Assembly (NCBI GenBank): GCA_963742725.1
Contig: CAVUMX010000001.1
Coordinates: forward strand, 1,736,001 to 1,800,000
DNA from: CAVVAL01 sp963742725
GTDB lineage: Bacteria; Actinomycetota; Actinomycetes; Mycobacteriales; Cryptosporangiaceae
Direction of reading: 5' to 3'
DNA: 64,000 nucleotides
Part shown: piece after piece, positions 1 through 8,281 of the stretch
Layout: the number at the start of each line of letters is the position of its first letter
Position numbering within the stretch: the first letter of the stretch is position 1
Made by a program: the position numbers and the translations under genes
Notes under the pieces: model-generated
Databases searched by the model: none
Seen by the model: the letters and a program-made list of their open reading frames with translations, nothing else
Told to the model about the DNA's origin: nothing

Positions 1-98
1 GGGGAGAGCCGGTAGCCGGGCAGCCGTCCGTAGAGAACGCCTTCCGGGTTGTGGACCTCACCGTGCCGCAGCACGTGGACGATGGTCTTCGGGGTCAC
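1..98 (-). CDS. Histidine phosphatase family protein, N-terminal fragment
   Basis: Only the first 32 codons lie in the window; the gene runs off the left edge. The GTG start shares a GTGA overlap with the hemL stop codon, so translation is probably coupled to hemL. The N-terminus contains LRHGEV, the RHG catalytic-histidine signature of the phosphoglycerate mutase/histidine phosphatase superfamily. A phosphatase of this family follows hemL in mycobacteria (Rv0525), which supports the call. Substrate is unknown. Confidence 0.7.
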   Translation of the reverse strand, partial: MTPKTIVHVLRHGEVHNPEGVLYGRLPGYRLS

Positions 99-1393
99 TG
101 CGCAGCCGCCCGGGCCGCGTGGGGAAGGGCGGCCGCGATCCGCTCGATCGCCGCGTCGTCGTGCGCGGCCGACACGAACCACGCCTCGTACGCGCTCGGC
201 GGCAGGTACACGCCGTGGGCGAGCATCGCGTGGAAGAACCGGGTGTAGCGCTCGGTCTCCTGCCGCTGCGCGCCGTCGAAGTCGTGCACCTCGTCGGCGG
301 CGAAGAAAATGCTGAACAGGCTTCCGGCGGACTGGAGTCGGTGCGCGACGCCCGCCTCGGTCAACGCGTCGGTGGCCAGCTTGGCGACGGTCGCGGCCGC
401 CTTGTCGACATGCGCGTAGACCTCGTCGGTGGCGTGGCGGAGCGTGGCCAGTCCGGCGGCGCAGGCGAGGGGGTTACCGGACAGGGTGCCGGCCTGGTAG
501 ACGGGGCCCGCCGGAGCGAGGTGGCCCATCACGTCGCGCCGGCCGCCGAACGCCGCAGCCGGCAGGCCACCGCCCATGACCTTGCCGAACGTGAACAGGT
601 CGGGCACGACGCCCTCGATGCCGAACCAGCCCGAACGGGACACCCGGAAACCGGTCATGACCTCGTCGAGGATGAGCAGCGCGCCGTACTCGTCGCACAG
701 CTGCCGGAGCAGCTGGTTGAAGTTGTCGCGCGGCGGCACCACGCCCATGTTCGCCGGGACGGCCTCGGTGATCACGGCGGCGATCTCGGACCCGTGCGCG
801 GCGAACGCGGCCCGGGCGGCGATCGCGTTGTTGTACGGCAGCACGATCGTGTCGGCGGCGCTCGCGCCCGTAACGCCCGGAGTGTCCGGCAGGCCGAACG
901 TGACGACCCCGGAGCCGGCGCTGGCCAGCAGCGAATCGACATGACCGTGGTAGCAGCCGGCGAACTTCACGACCTTGGTGCGACCGGTGAAGCCCCGCGC
1001 GAGACGGATCGCGCTCATCGTCGCCTCGGTACCGGAGTTGACCAGCCGGACCTGCTCGACCGGCGCCACGCGCTTGACGATCTCCTCCGCCAGCTCCACC
1101 TCGCCCGTGCTGGGCGTGCCGTAGCTGGTACCCCTGGTCGCGGCCCGCTGGAGGGCATCCACCACCGCCGGGTGGGCGTGGCCGAGCAGCAGCGGACCCC
1201 ACGAGCAGACGAGGTCGACATACTCGCGGCCGTCCACGTCCGTCAGGAGAGCGCCCTTGCCGCTCGCCATGAACCGAGGGGTGCCGCCGACGGCGCGGAA
1301 GGCACGGACCGGCGAGTTCACCCCGCCCGGCACCACGGCACCGGCACGGTCGAACCACTCCTGCGAGCTGGGGGCGTCGTACGCAAACGTCAC
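95..1393 (-). CDS. hemL: Glutamate-1-semialdehyde 2,1-aminomutase
   Basis: A 432-residue PLP enzyme that isomerises glutamate-1-semialdehyde to 5-aminolevulinate, the last step of the C5 route to tetrapyrroles, in the cytosol. Visible family features are the N-terminal VPGGVNSPVRAF motif (residues 21-32), the LDEVMTGFR segment near residue 242, and the PLP-binding lysine in TFGKVMGGG (about K271). Full length for the family. The start is GTG, with a purine-rich AGAGAA about 10 nt upstream on the minus strand. It lies about 3 kb downstream of hemB and is separated from it by two unrelated genes, so it is probably transcribed separately. Its stop overlaps the next gene by four bases. Confidence 0.96.
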   Translation of the reverse strand: MTFAYDAPSSQEWFDRAGAVVPGGVNSPVRAFRAVGGTPRFMASGKGALLTDVDGREYVDLVCSWGPLLLGHAHPAVVDALQRAATRGTSYGTPSTGEVELAEEIVKRVAPVEQVRLVNSGTEATMSAIRLARGFTGRTKVVKFAGCYHGHVDSLLASAGSGVVTFGLPDTPGVTGASAADTIVLPYNNAIAARAAFAAHGSEIAAVITEAVPANMGVVPPRDNFNQLLRQLCDEYGALLILDEVMTGFRVSRSGWFGIEGVVPDLFTFGKVMGGGLPAAAFGGRRDVMGHLAPAGPVYQAGTLSGNPLACAAGLATLRHATDEVYAHVDKAAATVAKLATDALTEAGVAHRLQSAGSLFSIFFAADEVHDFDGAQRQETERYTRFFHAMLAHGVYLPPSAYEAWFVSAAHDDAAIERIAAALPHAARAAAQ

Positions 1394-1516
1394 CCGGGCA
1401 TTCTCTCATCTACCTCGCGTAGACAGTGCTTGGGGTGCTATAACCCCACCTCGGCGGGGCTTCCCTCCACCCACCGGGCGCCACCTGCCCGGTCCCGCGC
1501 GCCGCGCCATCCGCAT

Positions 1517-1586
1517 CGCCCGGGCCAGCTCACCCACCGCGCGGCACCACCGCGCCACCGGCACCGCCCGGGCCAGCTCACCCACC
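1517..1586. repeat. Two 22-nt direct repeats at 48-nt periodicity
   Basis: The 22-nt unit beginning CGCCCGGGCCAGCTC and ending CACCCACC occurs identically at 1517-1538 and 1565-1586. The flanks are similar but degenerate. Function is unknown; it may simply be replication slippage in a high-GC spacer. Confidence 0.7.
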
Positions 1587-1702
1587 CGCGCCGTGCACCA
1601 CCCACCGGTCCCCGCGCCACCCCGCTCTCGCCCACCCGTGCCCCGCCCGCCCCCGCATCGCCCGCCACCCGCGCGCCGTCCGACGGCCGTCCACATTGGA
1701 AT

Positions 1703-1754
1703 ACTCGGGGAAATCGTCCTTTCCCAGCCCTCCGAGACACCGATTTCCCCGAGT
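1703..1754 (-). terminator. Hairpin after the FAD oxidoreductase gene
   Basis: A perfect 14-bp inverted repeat, ACTCGGGGAAATCG (1703-1716) and its complement (1741-1754), with a 24-nt loop. It lies 17 bp beyond the stop of the minus-strand oxidoreductase. There is no long T-tract, so it is either an intrinsic terminator of the U-poor actinobacterial type or another structured 3' end. Confidence 0.6.
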
Positions 1755-1770
1755 TTTCTACAGTGGACGG

Positions 1771-2904
1771 TCAGGAGCGGGCGAGTTCCTTGCGCAGGCG
1801 CGTGAACGTGCGCGGGCTCCGCAGGCCGAGGACGGCGACGACCTGCCCCTCCCGGCTGTACGTGGCGACGAAGCGGCGTTCGCTCACGTCCCCCTCGACG
1901 ATCTCGACGGTCGCGTCAGGCGCGGCGATACCCGCGAACTGGACCATCACGCCGTACTGATCGCTCCACACGTACTGGACGGGGTCGTACGGCTGCGGGT
2001 CGCCGAGGATCGTCCGGGCCACGGCGGCGCCCTGGTCGCGAGCGTGCGTCCAGTGCTCGACCCGGACGTGCCCACCGGCTCGCGCGCTCGGGAACCGGGC
2101 CACATCCCCGGCGGCATAGACCCCCGGGACGCTGGTCGCGCCGAACGAGTCCACCAGCACGCCGTCGTCCACGGCGACGCCGGATCCGGCGAGCCATTCG
2201 ACGTTCGGTGCCACGCCGATGCCGACGACGACCAGATCAGCGGGAAGCTCCCGCCCGTCCGCGAGGACGACGCCGGACGCCGACACCTCGTGAACGGCCG
2301 TACCGGCGTGCAGCGTCGTGCCGTGATCAGCGTGTAGCCCGACCAGCACCTTCGCCATTTCCTCGCCAAGCGCTTCGACCATGGGCAGCGGCAGAGCCTC
2401 GACGACGTCCACGGTGCGCCCGGCGGACCGGGCCGTCGCGGCCACCTCGGCCCCGATGAAACCGCCGCCGACCACGACGACGCGTTCGGCCTGAGCGAGC
2501 GCCGTGCGGATGGCGATCGCGTCGTCGAGCGTCCGGAGCGTGTGCACGCCGGTGGCGCCGCGCAGGTTCCGCGCGCGGGCGCCGGTGGCGATCACGACGG
2601 CATCGGCGGACACCTCGGCGCCGTCGTCGAGCGTGATCTGGCGACCGGCGGCGTCCAAGCTCACCGCGCGACGGCCGAGCACCATCTCAACCCCAGCCAA
2701 CGCTTCGGATGTGGCCAGCGACAGATCTCCCGCCTCCAGATCACTGGCGAGAAAGGCCTTAGACAGAGGCGGACGGTCGTACGGCGCGTGCGCCTCGTCG
2801 CCGATCAGCACGATCCGGCCGTCGAACCCGCCGGACCGCAGTGACGCCGCAGCGGACCATCCCGCCAACGACGCGCCGACAACCGCCACCGATCGCACCA
2901 CCAC
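1771..2904 (-). CDS. FAD-dependent NAD(P)H oxidoreductase, ferredoxin reductase type
   Basis: A 377-residue pyridine nucleotide-disulfide oxidoreductase of the BphA4/ThcD-like ferredoxin or rubredoxin reductase type, expected to pass electrons from NAD(P)H to a small redox partner. It has an N-terminal FAD-binding GASLAG (residues 10-15), the DRPPLSK segment near residue 43, an NAD-binding GGGFIGAE (about 146-153), and the C-terminal FAD motif YAAGDVARF (about 263-271). Three consecutive GTG codons follow a GGAGG site; the start used here is the first, and the second (2901) has better spacing. No ferredoxin or P450 gene is adjacent, so the partner is unknown. It is divergent from the transglycosylase gene. 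Confidence 0.88.
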   Translation of the reverse strand: MVVRSVAVVGASLAGWSAAASLRSGGFDGRIVLIGDEAHAPYDRPPLSKAFLASDLEAGDLSLATSEALAGVEMVLGRRAVSLDAAGRQITLDDGAEVSADAVVIATGARARNLRGATGVHTLRTLDDAIAIRTALAQAERVVVVGGGFIGAEVAATARSAGRTVDVVEALPLPMVEALGEEMAKVLVGLHADHGTTLHAGTAVHEVSASGVVLADGRELPADLVVVGIGVAPNVEWLAGSGVAVDDGVLVDSFGATSVPGVYAAGDVARFPSARAGGHVRVEHWTHARDQGAAVARTILGDPQPYDPVQYVWSDQYGVMVQFAGIAAPDATVEIVEGDVSERRFVATYSREGQVVAVLGLRSPRTFTRLRKELARS

Positions 2905-3054
2905 GCGTACCTCCTCGCTGACCGACCGTACCCAACCCACCACGCGGGCATTGCGCCGATGGCGCGACCGCTCACTGCGCGGGCGGCCGCCCGAATGGGC
3001 CAACTTGTGGGGGTCGCCTCGCGCGGACGTGCATCCAGAAGGCACCCTGTAGAG

Positions 3055-4587
3055 GTGACGGCGAAGGACCAGGCACAGCCCAGCACGCCCGCGAACGGGG
3101 ACAGCACACCGAACACGCCCCCGGCGCGCGGGTCCAAGCCGACGAATCCTGACAAATCGCCGAACGCCGCCACGGAACCGAAGCCGGTTGCCGGCAAGGA
3201 TGTGGCTGGCGCCAAGCCCGCCAGCTCCGCCGAACCCGCCGAACCCGCCGCAGATCGCAGGCCGTCGCGCACCGGCGCCTCTGCCGCTGGCTCCACGAAC
3301 ACCGGCCCAACCCCGGCCACGAGCGAAAACACGCCCACCGGAGGCTCCAGCGCGGGGGTTACGCAGCCGGAGCCGACCGCCGCCGGTGGCACGGGCACCA
3401 GCCGGACGCGCGCCGCCCGCAAGGTCGCCGGCGACAATGCGGCCAGCAGCGCGAGCGCCGGCCGGGCGACCGAAGCGAAGGCGAACAGCGGGGCCAAAGG
3501 GGCCACACCGGCCGCCTCCGCCCGCGACACCGCAGCGGCCGAGGACAAGGCGACCGCCAAGGACGACACGACCGCCGCGGGCAAGGCAACCGCTCAAGAC
3601 GGAACAACCGGCAAGGGCAATGATGAGACGGCCGCCGACGGGATAGCCGCTTCCGAGGCGAGTCCCGATGCGACCGATGTTCTTGAGAACGCGGCCGAGC
3701 CGAGCCGTCGCCGGTGGCGTCGCCGGGCCAAGGATTCGGCGAAGTTGCCGGCGACGCGCCGCTGGGACCGCTGGTACTGGGTCGTCGCGCGCGGTCTCGC
3801 GACGGCGGCGATCGGCGTGGTGGCGATCCTGCTGGGCACGATCGTCCTTCCGCAGTTCATCGACACGAACGTCAGCGCCGACAAGCGCACGGACGAACCG
3901 CCGGCCGAGGCCGGGGACGTCCCCGGCGCCCCGCTGCCGAGCACCAGCCCGCCGTTGGGCCTGCCGACTCCGAGCGGCACGGCAACGCCGCCTACCCAGG
4001 CGCAGACCCAGCCCGGACGTCCGGCCGACACGCTGTCGACGTGGGCGGTCGGCCTGGACCGGCTGGGTATCCCGCAGGTGGCACTCCAGGCGTACGGCTA
4101 CGCGGAGACGGTGCTGTCGCGGACGCAGCCGAGCTGCCAGCTGTCCTGGACGCTGCTCGCGGGCATCGGTTCGATCGAGTCGAACCACGGGCGGCACGGC
4201 GGTTCGGTGTTGCAGGCGAACGGGGTGTCAGAGCCGAGGATCGTCGGCATCCAGCTCGACGGGTCGGCGAGCCAGAAGATCGCGGACACCGACAAGGGCG
4301 CGCTCGACGGCGATCCGGCGTTCGACCGGGCGATGGGCGCGATGCAGTTCATCCCGTCCACGTGGGCGCAGTGGAAGAGCGACGCGGACAACGACGGCAA
4401 GCAGGATCCGTACGACATCGACGACGCGGCGCTGTCGGCGGCGTACTACCTGTGCGCGAACGGCCGCAATCTCAGCACCGGCACCGACTGGTGGTCGGCC
4501 GTCCTGAGCTACAACAACCTGGAGCGGTACGCGAACGACGTGTACACGAAGGCCGACCGCTACGGCCAGGACAGCACCGCCCGGTAA
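3055..4587 (+). CDS. Membrane-anchored lytic transglycosylase with long disordered N-terminus
   Basis: Predicted to cleave peptidoglycan glycan strands outside the membrane. About 230 N-terminal residues are low-complexity Ala/Thr/Lys/Pro-rich and presumably cytoplasmic. One membrane segment follows (roughly 235-268, beginning WYWVVARGLATAA), then a Pro/Thr-rich linker, then an MltB-like SLT domain. The domain carries the catalytic glutamate in GSIESNHGRHGG (about E374), the AMGAMQFIPSTWA motif and the DIDDAALSAAYYLC segment. The GTG at 3055 is my preferred start; an in-frame ATG at 2959 would add 32 residues. The disordered cytoplasmic tail may recruit division or tip-growth partners (inference). 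The 3' end carries a short duplication. Confidence 0.85.
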   Translation: MTAKDQAQPSTPANGDSTPNTPPARGSKPTNPDKSPNAATEPKPVAGKDVAGAKPASSAEPAEPAADRRPSRTGASAAGSTNTGPTPATSENTPTGGSSAGVTQPEPTAAGGTGTSRTRAARKVAGDNAASSASAGRATEAKANSGAKGATPAASARDTAAAEDKATAKDDTTAAGKATAQDGTTGKGNDETAADGIAASEASPDATDVLENAAEPSRRRWRRRAKDSAKLPATRRWDRWYWVVARGLATAAIGVVAILLGTIVLPQFIDTNVSADKRTDEPPAEAGDVPGAPLPSTSPPLGLPTPSGTATPPTQAQTQPGRPADTLSTWAVGLDRLGIPQVALQAYGYAETVLSRTQPSCQLSWTLLAGIGSIESNHGRHGGSVLQANGVSEPRIVGIQLDGSASQKIADTDKGALDGDPAFDRAMGAMQFIPSTWAQWKSDADNDGKQDPYDIDDAALSAAYYLCANGRNLSTGTDWWSAVLSYNNLERYANDVYTKADRYGQDSTAR

Positions 4588-4603
4588 GCGACAGCACCGC
4601 CCG
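4570..4603 (+). repeat. 14-nt tandem duplication across the transglycosylase stop codon
   Basis: GACAGCACCGCCCG occurs at 4570-4583 and again at 4590-4603. The first copy encodes the C-terminal DSTAR before the TAA stop; the second lies beyond the stop in another frame and would encode DSTAR followed by TAG. It looks like a 20-bp slippage duplication. Confidence 0.75.
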
Positions 4604-4611
4604 CTAGAACG

Positions 4612-5634
4612 CTAAGCCAGGAGCTGGGCCGCCTCGGTGGCCCAGTACGTGGCGACGATGCCCGCACCGGCCCGGCGGATGGACGTCAGCGTCTCCAGCA
4701 TCACGCGCTCGCGGTCCAGCCAGCCGTTCCGGGCGGCGGCCTCGACCATCGCGTACTCGCCGGACACCTGGTACGCGGCCACCGGCACCGTGACCTCGCT
4801 GGCCACGGCGTGCACGATGTCCAGGTACGGCAGGGCGGGCTTGACCATGATGATGTCGGCGCCCTCGGCGATGTCCAGGGCGACCTCGCGCAGCGCCTCG
4901 GCGGCGTTCGGCGGGTCCTGCTGGTACGTCTTGCGGTCGCCGACGAGCGTGGACTCGACGGCGTCCCGGAACGGCCCGTAGAAGGCCGACGCGTACTTGG
5001 CCGCGTACGCGAGCAGCGCCACGTCCTTGTACCCGGCGGCGTCGAGGGCGGCGCGGACGACCGCGACCTGGCCGTCCATCATCCCGGACAGTCCGAGCAC
5101 GTGGGCGCCGGCGTCGGCCTGCGCGACGGCGAGTTCGGCGTACCGGAGCAGGGTGGCGTCGTTGTCGACAGTGCCGTCGGCGGCGAGGACGCCGCAGTGG
5201 CCGTGGTCGGTGAACTCGTCCAGGCAGAGGTCGCTGATCACCACGATGTCGTCGCCGACCTCGGACAGCACGTCCCGCATCGCGGCGTTCAGCACGCCGT
5301 TCGGGTCGGTGCCGGCCGATCCGACCGCGTCACGCACGGCAGGCACGCCGAAGATCATGAGCCCGCCGACACCCGCCGAGACGGCGTCCGCCGCTGCTTT
5401 TCGGATCGAGTCACGGGAATGTTGGACGACGCCCGGCAGCGAGGCGATGTCGCGCGGCTCGGCCAGGCCCTCACGGATGAACATCGGCAGGACGAGGTCC
5501 GCAGGATGGACACGCGTCTCCGCGACCATGCGCCGCATCGCCGCGGTGCGCCGCAGCCGGCGCGGCCGGACCGTCGGAAAACCGCTCGTCGTCGCCGACG
5601 ACGTCTCCAGCCCGGGACAGAGGTTCTGCAGCAT
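4612..5634 (-). CDS. hemB: Delta-aminolevulinic acid dehydratase (porphobilinogen synthase)
   Basis: A 340-residue enzyme condensing two 5-aminolevulinate molecules to porphobilinogen. The two Schiff-base lysines are in LAYAAKYASAFYG (K213) and IIMVKPALPYLD (K265). The metal-site loop reads DLCLDEFTDHGHC: two cysteines (137, 147) are kept but the middle cysteine of the classical three-Cys zinc site is Asp, as I recall for other actinobacterial enzymes. The ATG is preceded by a GGTGGCTAGG purine-rich stretch. It lies downstream of the cobA/hemD gene, with a 122-bp gap carrying the dispersed repeat. Confidence 0.96.
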   Translation of the reverse strand: MLQNLCPGLETSSATTSGFPTVRPRRLRRTAAMRRMVAETRVHPADLVLPMFIREGLAEPRDIASLPGVVQHSRDSIRKAAADAVSAGVGGLMIFGVPAVRDAVGSAGTDPNGVLNAAMRDVLSEVGDDIVVISDLCLDEFTDHGHCGVLAADGTVDNDATLLRYAELAVAQADAGAHVLGLSGMMDGQVAVVRAALDAAGYKDVALLAYAAKYASAFYGPFRDAVESTLVGDRKTYQQDPPNAAEALREVALDIAEGADIIMVKPALPYLDIVHAVASEVTVPVAAYQVSGEYAMVEAAARNGWLDRERVMLETLTSIRRAGAGIVATYWATEAAQLLA

Positions 5635-5645
5635 GCCTAGCCACC

Positions 5646-5707
5646 CAACTGTCGGGGTTGTCGGGGTATCCGGCGCCCGGTTTGGGGACGGATACCCCGA
5701 CAGTCCG
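5646..5707. repeat. 62-nt dispersed palindromic repeat, copy 1
   Basis: This element starts CAACTGTCGGGG and ends ACAGTCCG. Copy 2, of identical length, is at 26530-26591; the first 38 nt match at 36 positions and the last eight match fully. The left arm ACTGTCGGGG...TATCC pairs with GGATACCCCGACAGT on the right, with a 9-nt internal repeat TTGTCGGGG. This copy lies between cobA/hemD and hemB inside the haem gene cluster. It resembles REP/MITE-like intergenic elements; a terminator role is possible. Confidence 0.8.
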
Positions 5708-5756
5708 CTTTGTCCAGCGATGGCGGCGGGCGCGAACCCGCCGCCACCAACAAACG

Positions 5757-7373
5757 CTACCGCGCGAGACGGCCCGCGGTCGGTCCCTGGGCCTTCGCAC
5801 CGCGACGGCCCTTGACCGGCGTCGATGCCGCCTTCTCGCGCAGTTCGAGGGCGAACTCCGCCAGCGCTTCGACGAGCGACGGCACGTTCGCGGTCTCCGG
5901 CTGCACGTCGACCCGCAGCCCCAGTTCGCGCGCGGTCTCGGCCGTCTTCGGACCGATGCAGGCGACGACCGTGCGGGCGTGCGGCTTGCCGGCGATGCCG
6001 ACCAGGTTCCGGACGGTGGACGACGAGGTGAACAGCACCGCGTCGAACCCGCCGGACTTGATCGAGTCGCGGATCTCGGCGGCCGGCGGGGCGGCGCGGA
6101 CCGTCCGGTACGCGGTGACGTCGTCGACCTCCCAGCCACGCTCGATGAGGCCGGCGGCGAGGGTCTCGGTGGCGATGTCGGCGCGGGGCAGGAGCACCCG
6201 GTCGATCGGGTCGAGCACCGAGTCGTACGGCGGGAAGTCGGCGAGCAGGCCTTCGCTGGACTGCTCCCCGCTCGGCAGCATCTCGGGCTTCACACCGAAC
6301 GCCTCGACGGCCTTGGCGGTGGCGTCGCCGATGCAGGCGATCTTCACACCGGCGAACGCGCGGGCGTCCAGGCCGAACTCGGCGAACTTCTCCCACACGG
6401 CCTTGACGGCGTTCGTGGACGTGAAGATCACCCACTCGTACCGTCCGGTGACCAGGCCCTTGATTGCGCGTTCCATCTGGGCGGGCGTGCGCGGCGGCTC
6501 GACGGCGATCGTCGGCACCTCGCACGGGATCGCGCCCCAGACGCGGAGCCGGGAGCTCATCGCGCCGGCCTGCTCCTTGGTGCGCGGGACGAGCACCTTC
6601 CAGCCGTACAGCGCACGGCTCTCCCACCAGGACATCTTGTCGCGCATGCCGACACCGGCGCCGACCGTCACGACGAGCGTGCCGAACAGTCCGACCGCCG
6701 CGTCGACGAGCCCGTCGAGCGTCGCGACGGACGTGGACTGGGTGTCGGTCGTGCCGTCGCCGGTCACGGAGACCGACGTCTGGCCGGACATGCCGGCGGC
6801 GAGCAGCCCGTCACGGAGGCTGGCCAGGTCACCGGCGGCGACCGTGAGAGCCAGGGTGCCCGGGGTGGGGACGAGCGCGTCGAAGTCGATCGCGGCAGGG
6901 TCCCGGACCTCGACCTCGGTACGCAGGCCACCGGCGGGAACGCCGGCGAACGTGCTGACGCCGTCGATGTGGCTGACGCCCGGGACGACCTCGAACGGGA
7001 TCGCCGTACGGGCGACCGCCTGGGCCTCCTTGATCACGCCGTCGCTGCTGAACGGGTCACCGGCGACGAGCCGGACCACGTTCAGCCCGGACCGCGCACC
7101 GGAGAGCAGCACCTTCGCGACGTCACCCGGCACGCCCTCGGCGACGCTGACCTCGCGCTCGGCCGGCTCACCGGCGCCGGTGAGGGCGGAGGCCCCGGCC
7201 AGCGTCGCGGCTTCGGCGAGAATCGCGTCGAGCAGCGTGGCGGGCACGGCCGCGTCGTGAACCAGGTGGTCAGCGGCGGCTATGGCGTCGAGCGCGCGGC
7301 GGGTGAGCAGGCCGGGGTCGCCGGGTCCAGCGCCGACGAAGCTGATCCGTCCAATGGTCTTGCGGCGGGTCAT
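5757..7373 (-). CDS. hemD: Fused uroporphyrinogen-III methyltransferase-like/uroporphyrinogen-III synthase
   Basis: A 538-residue fusion. The N-terminal half is SUMT/CobA-like with VGAGPGDPGLL (residues 13-23) and a GDPF segment, but the usual RGGEE methyltransferase motif after GDPF is replaced by SSDGVIKEA, so methyltransferase activity is doubtful. The C-terminal half (from about 280, WWESRALYGWKVLVPRTKEQ) is HemD, which cyclises hydroxymethylbilane to uroporphyrinogen III; it keeps the FTSTNAV and FTSSSTVRNLVGI segments. Its ATG overlaps the hemC stop (ATGA). From memory the M. tuberculosis HemD is also a fusion with a degenerate first domain. Confidence 0.92.
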   Translation of the reverse strand: MTRRKTIGRISFVGAGPGDPGLLTRRALDAIAAADHLVHDAAVPATLLDAILAEAATLAGASALTGAGEPAEREVSVAEGVPGDVAKVLLSGARSGLNVVRLVAGDPFSSDGVIKEAQAVARTAIPFEVVPGVSHIDGVSTFAGVPAGGLRTEVEVRDPAAIDFDALVPTPGTLALTVAAGDLASLRDGLLAAGMSGQTSVSVTGDGTTDTQSTSVATLDGLVDAAVGLFGTLVVTVGAGVGMRDKMSWWESRALYGWKVLVPRTKEQAGAMSSRLRVWGAIPCEVPTIAVEPPRTPAQMERAIKGLVTGRYEWVIFTSTNAVKAVWEKFAEFGLDARAFAGVKIACIGDATAKAVEAFGVKPEMLPSGEQSSEGLLADFPPYDSVLDPIDRVLLPRADIATETLAAGLIERGWEVDDVTAYRTVRAAPPAAEIRDSIKSGGFDAVLFTSSSTVRNLVGIAGKPHARTVVACIGPKTAETARELGLRVDVQPETANVPSLVEALAEFALELREKAASTPVKGRRGAKAQGPTAGRLAR

Positions 7374-8281
7374 GCGGTACTCCCCATCAGGGTGGTGGCG
7401 CCGGCGTCGAGAAGCTCGCCAGCGAGACGTCGGCCGATCGCGTCGGCGTCTTCATGCGGCCCGGAGGCGGCCAGCCTGACGGCGGCGCTGCCGTCAAGCG
7501 CGATCACGCTTCCCTCCAGGTGAACTTGGGCGCCCTTGACCTGGGCGAAGGCGCCGACCGGCGCGCTGCAGCCCGCTTCGAGGGCGGAGAGCAGCGCGCG
7601 TTCGGCGACCACGGCGGCGCGGCTGGCCGGATCCTCCAGCGCGCCGAGCAGTTCCACGAGTGCGGTGTCGTCCACGCGACACTCGATGGCGAGGGCGCCC
7701 TGCGCGGGTGCGGGCAGCAGGATGTCCGGATTGAGGACGTCCGTGACCTCGCCGATGCGTCCGAGACGGTTGATGCCGGCGTACGCGAGGACGACCGCGT
7801 CCACCTCGCCGGACGAAACCTTGCGGATGCGGGTATCCACGTTGCCCCGGATCGGCACGCATTCGATGCCGGCCTTGAGCGCGTTCAACTGGGCCACGCG
7901 CCTGGGCGCCCCCGTACCGACACGGGCACCGTGCGGCAGGGTCGCCAGCGTCAGCCCGTCGCGGGCGACGAGCACGTCGCGCGGGTCCTCGCGGGGCGGT
8001 ACGGCGGCGATGACCAGGCCCTCGGCGGGCGCGGTCGGCAGATCCTTGTACGAGTGGACGGCCAGGTCGATCTCGCCGGCCACGAGGGCCTCGCGCAGCG
8101 CGGACACGAACACGCCCGTTCCACCGAGCTGCGTGATCGGTGCCGAGCTGAGGTCACCGGCCGTGGTGATCTCGACCAGTTCGACCGCCCGGCCGCTGCT
8201 CTCGGTGATCGCTGACGCGACCATTCCCGACTGAGCCAACGCCAGCGCGCTCCCCCGCGTGCCAAGCCTCAGTGCACTCAC
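7370..8281 (-). CDS. hemC: Porphobilinogen deaminase (hydroxymethylbilane synthase)
   Basis: A 303-residue enzyme polymerising four porphobilinogens to hydroxymethylbilane. The GTG start follows GGAGG with 7-nt spacing and gives the typical N-terminus LRLGTRGSALALAQ. Further motifs are VHSYKDLPT, RGNVDTRIRK and the cofactor-binding cysteine in LEAGCSAPVGA, to which the dipyrromethane cofactor attaches. GTGA overlap with the hemA stop upstream and ATGA overlap with cobA/hemD downstream indicate translational coupling. Confidence 0.97.
   Translation of the reverse strand: MSALRLGTRGSALALAQSGMVASAITESSGRAVELVEITTAGDLSSAPITQLGGTGVFVSALREALVAGEIDLAVHSYKDLPTAPAEGLVIAAVPPREDPRDVLVARDGLTLATLPHGARVGTGAPRRVAQLNALKAGIECVPIRGNVDTRIRKVSSGEVDAVVLAYAGINRLGRIGEVTDVLNPDILLPAPAQGALAIECRVDDTALVELLGALEDPASRAAVVAERALLSALEAGCSAPVGAFAQVKGAQVHLEGSVIALDGSAAVRLAASGPHEDADAIGRRLAGELLDAGATTLMGSTA

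Larger units (their letters stand above)
1394..1770. other. 377-bp intergenic region with degenerate direct repeats
   Basis: No gene is supported here. The stretch is very C-rich on the plus strand. It holds two identical 22-nt copies starting CGCCCGGGCCAGCTC at 1517-1538 and 1565-1586, spaced 48 nt apart, and ends with a strong hairpin at 1703-1754. It separates hemL from the oxidoreductase gene, both on the minus strand, so it should contain the hemL promoter; I could not pick one convincingly. Confidence 0.6.

Noticed and set aside
2905..4197. Long minus-strand frame antisense to the transglycosylase (extension of the FAD oxidoreductase frame)
   Set aside because: Low-complexity Arg/Gly translation with no family motifs; typical of high-GC antisense frames.
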